From Symsagittifera roscoffensis (taxonomy: Eukaryota; Xenacoelomorpha; Acoela; Convolutidae): DNA of 64,000 nucleotides. Position numbers and translations under genes: made by a program. The notes beneath the pieces were generated by a model that saw only the letters and a list, made by a program, of their open reading frames with translations, ran no database searches and was not told where the DNA came from. The stretch lies in the NCBI RefSeq assembly GCF_963678635.1, contig NC_087067.1:8417716-8481715 (forward strand), written 5' to 3'. Positions 22,559 through 34,614 of the stretch are shown one piece after another. Position 1 is the stretch's first letter. Every line of letters starts with the position of its first letter.

Positions 22559-23232
22559 GCTGAGTTTTGCTTCTTTTATCCATCTTCTTCTGGATTATTT
22601 TTTTCGAAAAATATTTTTTCTAAAATTTTCAAAGATCTTCGTGCTAGCTAGTATTTTTCAACAATTTGGGTTGTTCAGAAAAATTATAACAGCTTTTTAA
22701 AAATAGGTTTTAAGAGGGCGCATGCAAATAAAAAAATTTAATATAGAGTTGGTGCTCAAATTTTAACAAGAGGTGTGATAATTATATGAAATAAGGTCTA
22801 CTTAAAATGAAACACTATTGATTCTCTGATTTAGCCTTTTGTTGCTTGAGAATGTACATAAATTTCAAGGCAAATCTTCCGAGCATTTTGTCCACCAAAC
22901 TTTATGCTCGAAATATTTGCATTGACTTTTAATTACACTTCAAGCAACAAATACAACTGTATTGTAAGGAAGGCACAATAAGTCAACTCTATGTAGCTGC
23001 AGGCGGAAGCTTCTGTTTCTTATCTGTAAACACCACATAAACTTACGTAATTTGTAAGCAAACGCATGGTTATCGTTTGGTTTTTGATCATCATTGATTG
23101 TCAATTTGGTATGATTTTTGCGCAGCCTATCTCGAGTCAAACGTTATTGTTTTTACAAAAGTTCCACAAAAGTTAAGTATCTCGCAAAGGGTAGAAAAAG
23201 CTGGAAAAAAGCAATTAAACAATAAATTAACG
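22559..23232. other. Intronic AT-rich DNA
   Basis: No feature recognised. Confidence 0.5.
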
Positions 23233-23616
23233 CAGGGTGGATCTAGGTTTTTCTTGAGGCGGATTTTGTCGCTGTTTAAGGTCGACGGAATTGATTTATT
23301 GAGCACTCCCAGAACACTATAAAGACATTATTTTGACCAAATGTTTTGCGTTGCGGGTAAATTAAAAAAAAACCTGGTCAAAAAGTCCGTTTTTGGGCCC
23401 TTTCTTGAAAGTTTTGACCAAAAAAGTGTTTTTTTTTCGGCGCGCGCTCCCCCATCAACTTTAGAACAAATTGTCGCTCAAGGAAAAATCGTAGGGTCAC
23501 TCACCCAAAAACGGTACATCTCAAAAATAGTACAAAGGGGGGACCCTTTGGGTCGGCATGGGGTCGAATCCCTGAGGGGGAAGGGCGTCCGCCCCCGCCC
23601 CCTAAAGACGCCCCTG
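23233..23616. repeat. Family B repeat
   Basis: CAGGGTGGATCTAGG start and CCTAAAGACGCCCCTG end with all internal blocks (GGCGCGCGCTCCCCC, GGGGACCCTTTGGGTCGG, GTCGAATCCCTGAGGGGG). One of the more complete copies. Confidence 0.85.
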
Positions 23617-23796
23617 CTTCACAGTATAAAAAACATTATCGGATCTACTTAACAATCTCTCCCCCCCCCCCTTTGTATCTACTAAAAAATCTCCACCCCT
23701 CCAAATAAAAACATTAAATTCGCACTGGAGCGTTGAATGTAATTTCGAATTTTGCTGCATTCTGATTAATTGAAAGTTCGCTGCAAAACAATACAA

Positions 23797-23850
23797 ATGG
23801 GGGGACCCTTTGTGTAGGCAGGGGTCGAATCTCTGAGGAGATGGGCCACA
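23797..23850. repeat. Family B fragment
   Basis: Only the GGGGGGACCCTTTG..GGCAGGGGTCGAATCTCTGAGG block remains. Confidence 0.65.
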
Positions 23851-24063
23851 TAAGCGATGTCATCAAGAAATTTGGTGCTCTCTTGTAAGTTTAGAAAAAA
23901 TTTATTGAAAATTCGAATTGTAAGTTACGATAAATTTGGGTTTCGTGAACCTATTCGAAAATTTTTAAAAAAACAATTGCCTGACATCAAAGATGGCTCT
24001 GGGCTACATTGCGTCAATTTTTTTTTCGTCTTACTACAAATATATATTTTTTTTACTTTTCAG

Positions 24064-24186
24064 CTGCAGACAACATTCAATGAGAAGCTGGGCAAAATCA
24101 TCAAGCACCGGGAGGACATTTTGGGCTTCGAGATGGAACACAAAGAGTACGTGGAGAAGGCGAGGGTACTCGAGATACAACTACAG
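24064..24186 (+). CDS. Coiled-coil protein gene, fourth identified exon
   Basis: Forty-one codons between TTTTCAG and CTACAG|GTACCC, phase 0 on both sides, joining exon 3 without a shift. The peptide (L-Q-T-T-F-N-E-K-L-G-K-I-I-K-H-R-E-D-I) is charged and helical. G+C is about 50 percent against about 33 percent around it. Confidence 0.75.
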
Positions 24187-24554
24187 GTACCCATGCTCAT
24201 GTATTTTAAGCAAGATTTGGGGCAGATTGAGAAGTTTTTAAAATTAGTTACGCTCTAAGTCTTTTTAAAATGAGCGGTTCATGATGTCGATTTTACTTCG
24301 GAATCACACACTTTAAGTTGAACTTCAATCGTTATTATCATCAGATGTGGTCACAATGGCCAGAAACCGGGTTGAATTTTTACGCCAAAGCTGAGACACA
24401 ATTTGAGCGTTTTGGGCAATTCTTGATGGAGTACTTAACAGTTTTTGCCGGTTCAAATTTTTCAGACTAGTCGTTTTTCCGACCATAGAGTAATAGGGAC
24501 GAACTCATTTTCTAATTAAGCAATTTTTCTAATTATTTTTAATTAGATCCACTC

Positions 24555-24705
24555 AATTTTAAAGGTCCATCATCACCAAAAATGGATATTGGAAAATAGT
24601 ACAAAGGGGGCCCTTTGGGTCGGCAGGGGTTCGAATCTCAGAGGGGAGGAAGCGAGTCGGCAGGGGTTCAAATCTCCTCCCCCCCCCCCTAAATCCGCTG
24701 GTGGC
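24555..24705. repeat. Family B fragment
   Basis: CATCACCAAAAATGGATATTGG, then GGGCCCTTTGGGTCGGCAGGGG and CCCCTAAATCCGCTGG. A short stretch of the GTCGGCAGGGGTTC block is duplicated. Confidence 0.75.
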
Positions 24706-25710
24706 TTGAACAGCGATGATTTCTTACAGCATGAGAAAACTGAAGTTCATGTTTGCCTTTTAATGCCTCTGATTAGACTGGCTACTACTGCTGAAAATAG
24801 ATGCCCATAAAATATTATGAATTGAGTCTTTGCATTTCTTCATCAATTAGGTCTGTTTTTACAGTAATTAGAAACAACAGGACACTCAACTTACGGTCAA
24901 ATGCTTTAGTTATTTTTGCTTAATTGGATGTTTCAAGGAAGAGTCTTCTTCTAGAGGCAAAAAAAGTTCAGATATGTTTGAGAAATGAACTAAAATATCA
25001 TTCATGAATGAGATTTTCAGTTTCACCATAATTGCCATATTGACCTCTCGGCTTGAAGACTTCAGTAGAAGAAGACAGCAATTTGTTCCTCAATTACAAT
25101 TTTTTTCGAATGTCTTTGATATATTCAAAATATCTGCTCAAAATTAGTTCAAATTGAAAATTCACGTGCCGATAGAAAAAAAACTTAAGGTGGGTCGGCT
25201 AAAACTAATATCGTAGAGTAGTATTTATCAGTAGGAAGTTACTTGTCCCCCTTTATTCAGCCCGGCCCAATCCACGAAAAACTCAGTGACTGCAGTCCAT
25301 TTCTGGTGCTCAAATTATCTTTTTTGGGATAATGAAATAGATAACAATAGCAGTTTTTTTAAGCTTGTTAGAATGAGGCAACTGGTACATTTTTGTTGTT
25401 GAATTTAACTGCAATTAATAAATAACTAATATTTTCAAACTATCTCGGTGCCATTTACACCCGACCTTTTTTGTAAATAAAAACTATTTGGCATAGGATA
25501 CGCCAAGGCAAACATGCCTGGGTTGACCTCCAAAAAAATTTGCACTTCAAACAAAAGACGCACAGATAGAGTCTATGAAAAGAATGCGTGTCATACAATT
25601 TCCATGGCAAGAATTTTTACACAATCGTATCATACAATTGTATCTCAAGTAATTTTAAATACCAACAAATATTTCAAATTCTTTCAACTTTGTTTGTGAA
25701 AAAATTTGAA

Positions 25711-26223
25711 ACCGACGGCTCGTATCAGGGTGAAGCCCTGAATGTTCCGACTGCCTTTTAAAGTTTTATGGAGCAGTAATAACATTAAAAAATTAAATGT
25801 AATACAACAAAATGAAATTTTTTTTCTCTGAAATTTGAAATTTTTTATGAAATTGATCCCCCCACACGCCATGTAAAGTACAAAAGGACAGATTTCGGTC
25901 CTTGTAACAGATCAATTATGGCAATTAAACTTCTTTCAACCAATTTGAAACGATTTTAAGACGGATTAACTTTCAGCTTACGCGTTAACAAAAAATAGCG
26001 CGAAATCTATCGCGCGTTATTATCGTAAATTGGCCAAAATGGTAACCTTTAAAGCCCAAAAACTTTACGAAAAAAGGTCACAGCGAAATAACTTTTCAAA
26101 TTTGAGCTCAGAACAACAATATTTTTCGAATGATCTCCGTCAAAAATAGCTAGGTAAAAAATCGAAATTTGTCTGAAGAAAAAAAACCCACCCGAGCACA
26201 AATATTCCGTTACTTTCGTATCG
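25711..26223 (+). repeat. Family A repeat, copy 2
   Basis: GGCTCGTATCAGGG at the left, through CCCCCACACGCCATGTAAAG and TCGCGCGTTA, to TTCCGTTACTTTCGTATCG at the right. Head to head with copy 3 about 200 bp on, so the pair forms a long inverted repeat. Confidence 0.85.
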
Positions 26224-26424
26224 TCGCTAAACTAGTTTTTGAAAATTTCAACGTGTGTGAAATTTTCAAGGTTTTGCTTAAATTTAAATCACGGACCGAA
26301 TTTTCTGTGATGTCAGAATTTTATTTTTCGATTTTGGATAGTAAAAAGCAGGCCACAATTTTCAATCACTGCAAATTTCAAAAGTAGAATCTTCATAGCC
26401 ACCCATGTCACTAAACTACATTTT

Positions 26425-26949
26425 TGTTCCGACTTTCGATACGAAAGTAACGGAATATTTGTGCTCGGGTGGGTTTTTTTTTCTTCAGACAAATTTCGAC
26501 TTTTTAACTAGCCATTTTTGACGGAAATTTTTAATATCATTTGAAAGCTATTGTTGTCGTGAGCTTAAACTTGAAAAGATATTTCACCTGTGATCATTTT
26601 TCGTAAACTTATGAGGGTTTAAAGATTGCCATTATGACCAATTTGGGACAATTAACGCGCGATATATTTCGCGCTTTTAACGCGTAAGCGGAGAGTTAAT
26701 CCGTCTTAAAATTGTTCCAAGTTGGTTGAAAGAAGTTTATTTACCATAATTGATTTGTTACAGGAGCAAAATCTATCCTTTTGTACTTTATATGGCGTGT
26801 GGGGGGATCATTTTCATCAAAAATTTCAAATTTTAGAGAAAAAAATGTCATTTTTTTTATTTCATTAAGTTTTTCAATGTTATTACCATAAAACCTTAAA
26901 AGGCAGTCGGAACATTCAGGGCTTCGCCCTGATACGAGCAGTCTTGTTG
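26425..26949 (-). repeat. Family A repeat, copy 3
   Basis: Inverted relative to copy 2: starts TGTTCCGACTTTCGATACG and ends GATACGAGCAGTCTTGTT. Confidence 0.85.
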
Positions 26950-27416
26950 TTGTACTGCTGCGTGAAAACCATTAGTTCAATATACTTGGAACCCATACCT
27001 CAAAAGATTTTGCCAGCAGCCAAAATTGTCAGAACTTTGGTTATTTGAGCGGAACTGGAGCAGCAGATAAGGCAGAATTTTAATCATTCAGCAGAATTTT
27101 CAATCATCTCAGAAATTTCCTTAAAAAGCTAAAATGAACTCTATTTTGGAAACACAGAAAAAAAACGAATTTTGCACTACTGTAAAATTTTTCAACAAAA
27201 ACTGAGTTCATTTATCTCGCAAAGCGATAGTAATAAAACATTTTTAAGAGCAGAACTTGCTATATATAGCAGACGAAACCTTTGATGCCTGCTTGGCTTC
27301 TATGAATACGTCAATTAATCTGCAAAATTGCTGCTTATCCTTTTGATGCTCCCTTATGATAAAAACTTTTGGTTGCTTTGTTTTAGGACAAATCAGATAC
27401 TAAAAAGCGAAATAAT

Positions 27417-27640
27417 TTAGGCGCCATTCAATACTAATTTTGAGGGGAGTAGCGCTTGCGGAAAAAACTGGATTTTTTGGTCGAAATTTTTCAAAAAGTG
27501 CCTAAAACCGCCCGCGGTGCAGAAACTTTTTCAAAAAATTTTCCCTGCAGAAAACTTTGATCAATTTAGGGGGTCTTTAAAGTGATTTGGGAGAGCTCAG
27601 AAAATCAATTTTACCTAGAAAAAAAGGTCGAAAAAATTTT
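27417..27640. repeat. Family B fragment cut by family A
   Basis: GGCGCCATTCAATACTAATTTTGAGGGG through GGGAGAGCTCAGAAAATCAATT, broken exactly where family A sequence begins at 27641. Confidence 0.7.
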
Positions 27641-28127
27641 CCGACTGCCTTTTAAGGTTTTATTGTAATAACATTGAACAACTTAATGTAATAAAAAAAA
27701 TGACATTTTTTTCTCTAAAATTTGAAATTTTTGATGAAAATGATCCCCCCAGACGCCATATAAAGTACAAAAGGATAGATTTTGCTCCTGTAACAAATCA
27801 ATTATGGTAAATAAACTTCTTTCAACCAATTTGGAACGATTTTAAGACGGATTAACTCTCCGCTTACGCGTTAAAAGCGCGAAATATATCGCGCGTTAAT
27901 TGTCCCAAATTGGCCAAAATGGCAATCTTTAAACCCCCACAAGTTTACTAAAAATGGTCACAGGTGAAATATTTTTTCAAATTTAAGCTCAGGACAATAA
28001 TACTTTTTGAATGATATAAAAAATTCTGTCAAAAATGTCTAGTTGAAAAGTCGACATTTGTCTGAAGAAACAAAAAACCCACCCCGAGTACAAATATTCC
28101 GTCACTTTCGTATCGAAAGTCGGAACA
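27641..28127 (+). repeat. Family A repeat, copy 4 (left end missing)
   Basis: Starts inside the family at CCGACTGCCTTTTAAGG and runs to TATCGAAAGTCGGAACA. The hairpin-bearing left tail is absent. Confidence 0.8.
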
Positions 28128-28263
28128 ATAAAACTCAAGTATGATTTTTAGTGAGAATAGGAATATAAGACGTAATAGTTAAACTTTTTATTTTTGATGA
28201 TCTGACTTTTCTGGACTTCTCAGACATCGGATTAGTGAACTTCAGCCGTGTATTTTGTTTCAG

Positions 28264-28569
28264 AATACGAGGTCTGAAATCGTGAACACTCTCAAAGCTG
28301 TAAAACCAATTCTGAAAAAACGGTCCGAGTTCATGACGAAAACAGTGAACACTCGCAACAAGGCTGAAAAGCAGCAAATGATGGAGAACGAAGAAATGGA
28401 AAATAATCGCAGAAAAATGGATCACGACGCCCAGCTGAACAAACACTTTTTTGAAAAGAAAAAGCCCCGCCCGGGAGCAGACGACGCGAGGAAGCAAAAG
28501 GGATCAGACTCACTGTGGGACCCAATTTTGCATGTCAACGACGAGGAAACAAGATCACAATTTCAGTGA
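28264..28569 (+). CDS. Coiled-coil protein gene, last coding exon
   Basis: Opens after TTTGTTTCAG in phase 0 (N-T-R-S-E-I-V-N-T-L-K-A-V) and ends at TGA, 28567-28569. The peptide is a long charged helix (R-N-K-A-E-K-Q-Q-M-M-E-N-E-E-M-E-N-N-R-R) followed by a basic, proline-containing tail (K-K-K-P-R-P-G-A-D-D-A-R) and S-L-W-D-P-I-L. With the other exons it makes about 305 identified residues. No AATAAA follows within 250 bp; an AATACA lies near 28763. Family not recognised. Confidence 0.75.
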   Translation, partial: NTRSEIVNTLKAVKPILKKRSEFMTKTVNTRNKAEKQQMMENEEMENNRRKMDHDAQLNKHFFEKKKPRPGADDARKQKGSDSLWDPILHVNDEETRSQFQ

Positions 28570-29224
28570 AAATCATTTTCAAAATACTCAATATCGAAGC
28601 TCTTGTTCTCAAGTCTCTTTTGAGCAAAAAAGATAATTGGAAGTGAACATTTTCAATTCTAACTTAACGCTGTATTTTTTCAAATGAGCACGTTATAGTT
28701 TTGTTGTGGTGATTGAATTTTTATTAAGTATGTTGTTCATTGAGTATATGAATTATTATTACTGAATACACGACTAAATGATCTACTTTCAAATTTTCAA
28801 AAACCTTCAGCCTGGTTTGAGTATACTGATTAGAGGTTTTCGCCAAATGAATAATACATAACAGTTATTCAAACTACATGTATTAACAAGGAAGAAACTT
28901 CATATTCAACTGAGATTCTCTTTCAAAAATATGTCCGTAAAAATAACCCGGGTTAAACGATCATCAATACTTATCGCTGGTTCAGCGCTTTTGAAATGTA
29001 GTTCTACTTCTCGAAGAAGAATCCTTTTTTTAAGTAATATTTGCTGGATTGTTTCATTACATGATTAATTGAAGCGTATTTGCGCAGAAATAACGTTATT
29101 GATGAATTGTGCCGTTAAAGCAATAAGTCATTCCCGGGCTTGGTACTTTGAAAAGTCGAGAATGCAAAGTCATTCGACTGACATTCGGCTGTCGAGAAAT
29201 AATTTTACTCCGATCACAAAGTCA
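28570..29224. other. 3' flank of the coiled-coil gene
   Basis: AT-rich and without repeats I can recognise. Likely contains the 3' untranslated region. Confidence 0.45.
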
Positions 29225-30817
29225 AACAAGACTGCTCGTATCAGGGCGAAGCCCTGAATGTTCCGACTGCATTTTAAGGTTTATTGAGCAGCAGTAATAC
29301 ATAACAAAAATAAATGAAATAAAATAAAATGAAATTTTTTTTCTAAAATTTGAAAATTTTCATGAAAATCATCCCCCCACACGCCATTTAAAGTAGAAAA
29401 AGAGAGATTTCGTTCCTTGTAACAAATCAATTATTGCAAATAAGCTTCGTTCAACCAATTTGGAACGATTTAAAGGACGGATTTAAAGGCGTAAATAGCG
29501 CGAATTATATTGCGCGTTAATTGTCCCAAATTGGTCAAAATGGCCAAAATGGCAATCTTTAAACCCTCATAACTTTACAAAAATTAATCACAGGTGAAAT
29601 ATCTTTTCAAATTTAAGCTCAAAACAACAATACCTTTTGAATGATATCAAAAAAATTCCGTCAAAAATGGCTAGTTAAAAAGTCGAAATTTGTCTGAAGA
29701 AAAAAAAACCCACCCCGAGCACAAATATTCCCTTACTTTCGTATCGAACGTCGGAACAACAAAACTGCTCATATCAGGGCAAAGCCCTGAATGTTCTGAC
29801 TGCCTTTTAAGGTTTATGGAGCAGTAATAACATTAAAAAATGAAATAAAACAAAATGAAAAAAAAAATTTCTAAAATTTGAAATTTTTTTAAATAAAAAT
29901 CATCCCCCACACGCCATATAAAGTACAAAAAGATAGATTTCGCTCCTTGTAACAAACCAATTATTGCAAATAGGCTTCTTTTAACCAATTTGGAACGATT
30001 TCTAAGATGGATTAGCTATCCGCTTACGCGTTAATAACGCGAAAATATCGCGTGATAATTGTCCCAAATTGGCCAAAATGGTTATCTTTAAACCCCCGTA
30101 ACTTTACGAAAAATGATCACAGGTGAAATATCTTTTCAAATTTGAGCTCAGGACAACAATATCTTTCGAATGATATAAAAAAAATTCCGTCAAAAATGGC
30201 TAGTTAAAAAGTCGAAATTTGTCTGAAGAAAAAAAAAACATCACCCCGAGCACAAATATTCCGTTACTTTCGTATCCAAAGTCGGAAAAACAAGACTGCT
30301 CGTATCAGGGCAAAGCCCTGAATGTTCTGACTGCCTTTTAAGGTTTATGGAGCAGTAATAACATTAAAAAATGAAATAAAACAAAATGAAAAAAAAAATT
30401 TCTAAAATTTGAAATTTTTTTAAATAAAAATCATCCCCCACACGCCATATAAAGTACAAAAAGATAGATTTCGCTCCTTGTAACAAACCAATTATGGCAA
30501 ATAAGCTTCTTTTAACCAATTTGGAACAATTTTAAGACGGATTAACTCTCCGCTTACGCGTTAATAGCGCGAAATATATCGCCCGTTAATTGTCCCAAAT
30601 TGGCCAATATGGCAATCTTTAAACCCCCATAACTTTACGAAAAATAATCACAGGTGAAATATCTTTTCAAATTTGAGCTCAAGACAACAATACTTTTTGA
30701 ATGATATTAAAAATTTTCGTCAAAAATGGCCAGTTAAAAAGTCGAAATTTGTCTGAAGAAAAAAAAACCCAACCCGAGCACAAATATTCCGTTACTTTCG
30801 TATCGAAAGTCGGAACA
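29225..30817 (+). repeat. Tandem array of three family A repeats
   Basis: Three head-to-tail copies at 29225-29760, 29761-30289 and 30290-30817. At each junction GTCGGAA(A/C)A(A/C) runs straight into AA(A/G)ACTGCTC(A/G)TATC with no spacer. The second and third copies share several differences from the first (for example a TGTTCTGACTGCC start), so one is a recent tandem copy of the other. Confidence 0.9.
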
Positions 30818-32379
30818 AAAATACCCAATTTCGGTCGAGAAGTTTGAGATATAGGTCGAGCTCAGTCAAAACTTTGGTCAAGCGCAAACTAAACTTTCAT
30901 AATTTTAAATAATTTGTAGATTTCAGTTAGGTTTAAGCTGGAAACTGAGCATACAAATCTGCTTAGAAAAGTCTTCTGTCAGAAAGTTGCAGTCCGCAAC
31001 AATCATTTGAGGAGATCAGCTGTCCGCGATTTTGAGGTAACTGTTTTACTTTTCGGATCTAAGGGCTCCTATTGTTATGGAACAAAAACGTAATTATACT
31101 TATGAATGAGATTTGTGACAATTTGTGGAAAAGAAGATCTCAATATACACTCAATGTCAATTTAGTAAAAAAACAAAACAGAAAATTGGCAGTTCAGCAA
31201 CAGCTGACATCAAACTGACATGTGTAGATCGAAATTTGATGGCAATTTCAATACTATATTTCAACAAAATCAAAAACAATTTTATCGGCTATTTTTTCAA
31301 CATTTCCAATTGTATCAAAATCAATTTTGGTTTTAACTGCAGGATACTTATAACAATCAATCATTTCTTTTGGTAAAAGATTTCTGATCAAAGTTGTGTT
31401 TTGAAATCATTATGCACTTTTCTGAATGTTGACTGATTTATAGATTATATACTGTTTGAAAAACTTAAGGTTCACTCAACAAAACAGCTCATTTGTCAAG
31501 GTTGAGCCCTGTTAGTCACGAATTTCCATTAATTAATTTCGATTAGCTTTTTGTGGAGAAATTGTTTGACACTTAAATTTGCGGTCTACGCCAATGTCAA
31601 TTCGTCCAAGCTTTAATTTGTGCAGTTGAGAGGAAAATTTGACCATGTAGTTGTCCCAGTTTACTTTGGAGCTTTAGAGGGTGTAAATTTACTGAACAAA
31701 TTACCAAGTTTATTTGAAAAACATTTGTGGGAAAAAATTATGTCCTACAATTTTGCTAAGAAACTAATCCTGTTTTATAGTTTTTGTTGAGAAAAAATTT
31801 CTTTTCTTTTGACAATTAAAAGACCTCATGCTATCACAGCTTGGGTAAAATGGTACGACGACAGTTTTAAGCTAATTTGGAGCAACAGTGAAAACAGTTA
31901 ATATTCTGTTTTTAAAAACTAATGATGTTATACTTCTTTTTCAAAAAGAGTTTTTCTTTGGCATTCTTTTTACGCATTTATGACACTCCTCATAACATTT
32001 TTTAAACCAATTAACATGACAAAAATTTTGAATCGAATTTCAGCTTTTTTAAAAAAAAACTATAAAGGAAAGTATCCCAGTATGAATGATCATAGATCCT
32101 TATCGCTGAAAGTGTTGCTACAATTTAGTTTATTTTTTTATTGATGACTCAGAGTTTTTTCAGTAATTTTCTTTGGATTATGTCCTTACGACAGTCTTTT
32201 GTTTTATCTATATGTGAAGTTATAACTTTTTTGGTGAGGTATGCCCACTAAGATAAATGACTAAACAATAAGCTAATGGTCAAATATTAAAGTTTCAAAC
32301 CGTTATGTAATCCAAAAAACGGTTTCAAATTTCGAACGCAAAAAAATATACATAAATTTTCAATAGAGTAACAATTGCA
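30818..32379. other. No gene seen
   Basis: AT-rich sequence with scattered short frames, none with a motif. Confidence 0.45.
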
Positions 32380-32990
32380 TTGTGCTCGGGGTGGTCGTTT
32401 CTCCAGCAAAAGTTTGGTTCTATAGCCGGTTCAATTTTATCAGAAAAATATTGATAACCAAAGCTTAAAAATTTGAACCATATGGCTTAGTATTTGTTTC
32501 AACTTGAGGTTTTTCAGCTTTCTTAGCTTTTGGCTCTTTTTTCCTTAGTTGCTTAGGCTGAAAACGTTCTCAATGACGCTAAAGGGCAAATGAGAAAATC
32601 AGGGCTCTATACAATTGGTTGTTTAAGATGGATGTTTTTTTGTTTTTTCTGCTCGTACATTAAAACTGGTCGTACATCAAGGAGGAGCTTTGAAAATCTT
32701 GACTGCTCTTCAACTGATTTCAAAGAGTTTTTGTTGAAAAAAGTTTTAATAAATTTTGGACTGAGCCAATATCAAATATTAAGCGTTATAATTTGAGTCG
32801 TCAAGAAATTAATACGATTAGTAACCTTGGCAAATGAAAGTAAAACCTTTTCAGTGCAGAATAATTTGCAGCGCAAAATTTCTTAGCGCTTCGCTTTGAG
32901 CACAATAGTTTAAATCTTCAATGCGCGCTTAATTTAGCCCTGAATATGGCAAAATTGTCAATTTTTAAACCCGCATAATAATTTTTTTTT
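32380..32990 (-). repeat. Strongly diverged family A relative
   Basis: Keeps GTGCTCGGGGTGGTCG at the left and GCGCGCTTAATTTAGCCC..ATGGCAAAATTGTCAATTTTTAAACCCGCATAA at the right, but in rearranged form with other DNA between. Confidence 0.4.
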
Positions 32991-33297
32991 AAAAAGTGCA
33001 CGTAACTATCTGGGTCAGTTTGAGATTTGAGCTCTTGAAGTCAACGTATTCATTCGGGTAAAAAAACCTTAGAGTAAAAATTAATGTTTTAGTTGCCAAG
33101 TTTGTCTCAATAAACACAAGACTGCTTCCCGCGAAAGTTACCTACTAAAAATATCGTCTAGTAAAAAGTTTGAGAAGTGATTCAGCATAAAATATGAAAT
33201 TCAAACGAAACACGCAGAACCTATTATGCCAAAAAAATTTTCTAACCTACTAGTTACTTGTATACTGCAATCAGTCCCGGATATAATGAGGACGCAA

Positions 33298-33565
33298 ATT
33301 TCAGGGATTCGAACCCCTAAAAAACCCAAAGAGTCCATTCCTTGGTACTATTTTAGTACATAAATATATGATCGACCGACTCTTTATTTTTCTAAAGGCC
33401 TCTTTTGCGCCAATATATGCTAAATTTTTATGTGAGAAAACGCGCCGAAAACGCGATCTAAAACCTTCTAAAAAATGCCTACATATGGCCTGTTTTCTCA
33501 GAATTTCGCCTGTGGCGAAAAAAAAATTGTTTAAAGGTAGAGTCTTCATAGTGATTTATGAAAAT
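33298..33565. repeat. Family B repeat, old copy
   Basis: CAGGGATTCGAACCCCT, CCAAAGAGTCC, TACTATTTTAGTACAT, GCGCCAATATATGCTAA, GAAAACGCGCCGAAAACGCG in family order. Confidence 0.65.
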
Positions 33566-34610
33566 CCCAAATAATTGGCTCAATGTTTTGAAATTTTTTT
33601 GGCTTAATTTTTCCTAATTAGATCTACTTATTTTGCTTTTGAGTTAGTTTCTAAAAAACTGGTTTTTTATCCCCAAAAAAGATGGTGGGAGGGGTGGACT
33701 GTACTGTTGATTCGGCATAAATATTCTTTATATATTCCTTTTTTTACGAAATTTGGAACAAAAAACCACCCCAAACAAAAACATTCAGTTATTTCTTTAA
33801 AAGTTGAAACTTTACCCATTTGGCTGAACACGGATGAACTTAAAAGCATTTTTAAAACAGAAAAATAGTTTTTTTAAGAAAAACTAATTTTTTGAGCCTT
33901 GGGATATTCAGTTTTGTTGTTTAGATAACTATTTCAGTTTTTAAAATTATTAAAATTGATTAGTTTGGTAAGATTCGGTTTTTCTAAGCTTTCTTTTCCT
34001 TCAACTTCAGTCATTGGTGATTCATTGTGCTTCATCGATACACATAGATGGGAGGATTTTTCATCAAAAATATCTCGATGATGTTTTAGCGATGATTCAG
34101 CAATGCTTACTACATTTATCATCAGCGCGGAATCATTAACTAATCATTGATGATCAAAGCTTAAAACGAACTGATCAGAAAATGAATCATAAAATTTATT
34201 CTTCGAAAAAACGCTCATTTAGCGCTAATAACATACGATGAGTGATCAGCCCGAGAGTTTTCATCCTAAGGATAGCAATTAAGATAGAGCCACACGACAA
34301 AATGTCTACCAGGTTTAGAGTCTGTCAGAACGGCAATCTTACACAGTCAAATTTCCATCCGACTAAAAGTTTTATCTCTTACTTAATGTTACTTAAAAAT
34401 TAATCCTTTTTACTGATTTTTACGATATACAACCTCTAAGAACTTTTTAGTCATTGTACTCACTGTTTTGACCCCTCACGAGAGTGTAGTCGAAAAAGTG
34501 AGGGTCAGGCAATATTCAATTGACAAACACTTTTGAGTTCATTCTGACACAAAAACCCTGAAGTTGTTCCTCAGCGGAGAAAATTGATTCGAGCGTTTTC
34601 GTTTTGTAGA
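33566..34610. other. No gene seen
   Basis: AT-rich, with several ATCATTGATGATCA-like short palindromic words near 34060-34250. Nothing coding. Confidence 0.45.
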
Positions 34611-34614
34611 ATAC

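Larger units (their letters stand above)
20506..24063 (+). other. Intron between exons 3 and 4
   Basis: GT..AG intron of about 3.6 kb with phase 0 at both ends. It carries family B and D repeats. A GC-richer stretch with stem-forming sequence lies at 20510-20720. Confidence 0.75.
24187..28263 (+). other. Intron between exons 4 and 5
   Basis: GT..AG intron of about 4.1 kb, phase 0 on both sides. It holds family B fragments and three family A copies, the last of which ends 136 bp before the acceptor of exon 5. Confidence 0.75.

Noticed and set aside
29225-30817. Regularly spaced repeats that might suggest a CRISPR array
   Set aside because: Units are about 530 bp with no unique spacers, and the window is eukaryotic.
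33302-33316. GGTTCGAATCC, a perfect B box on the minus strand
   Set aside because: It lies in the family B block GGGGGTCGAATCCC and has no A box or stem partner, so it is not a tRNA gene.
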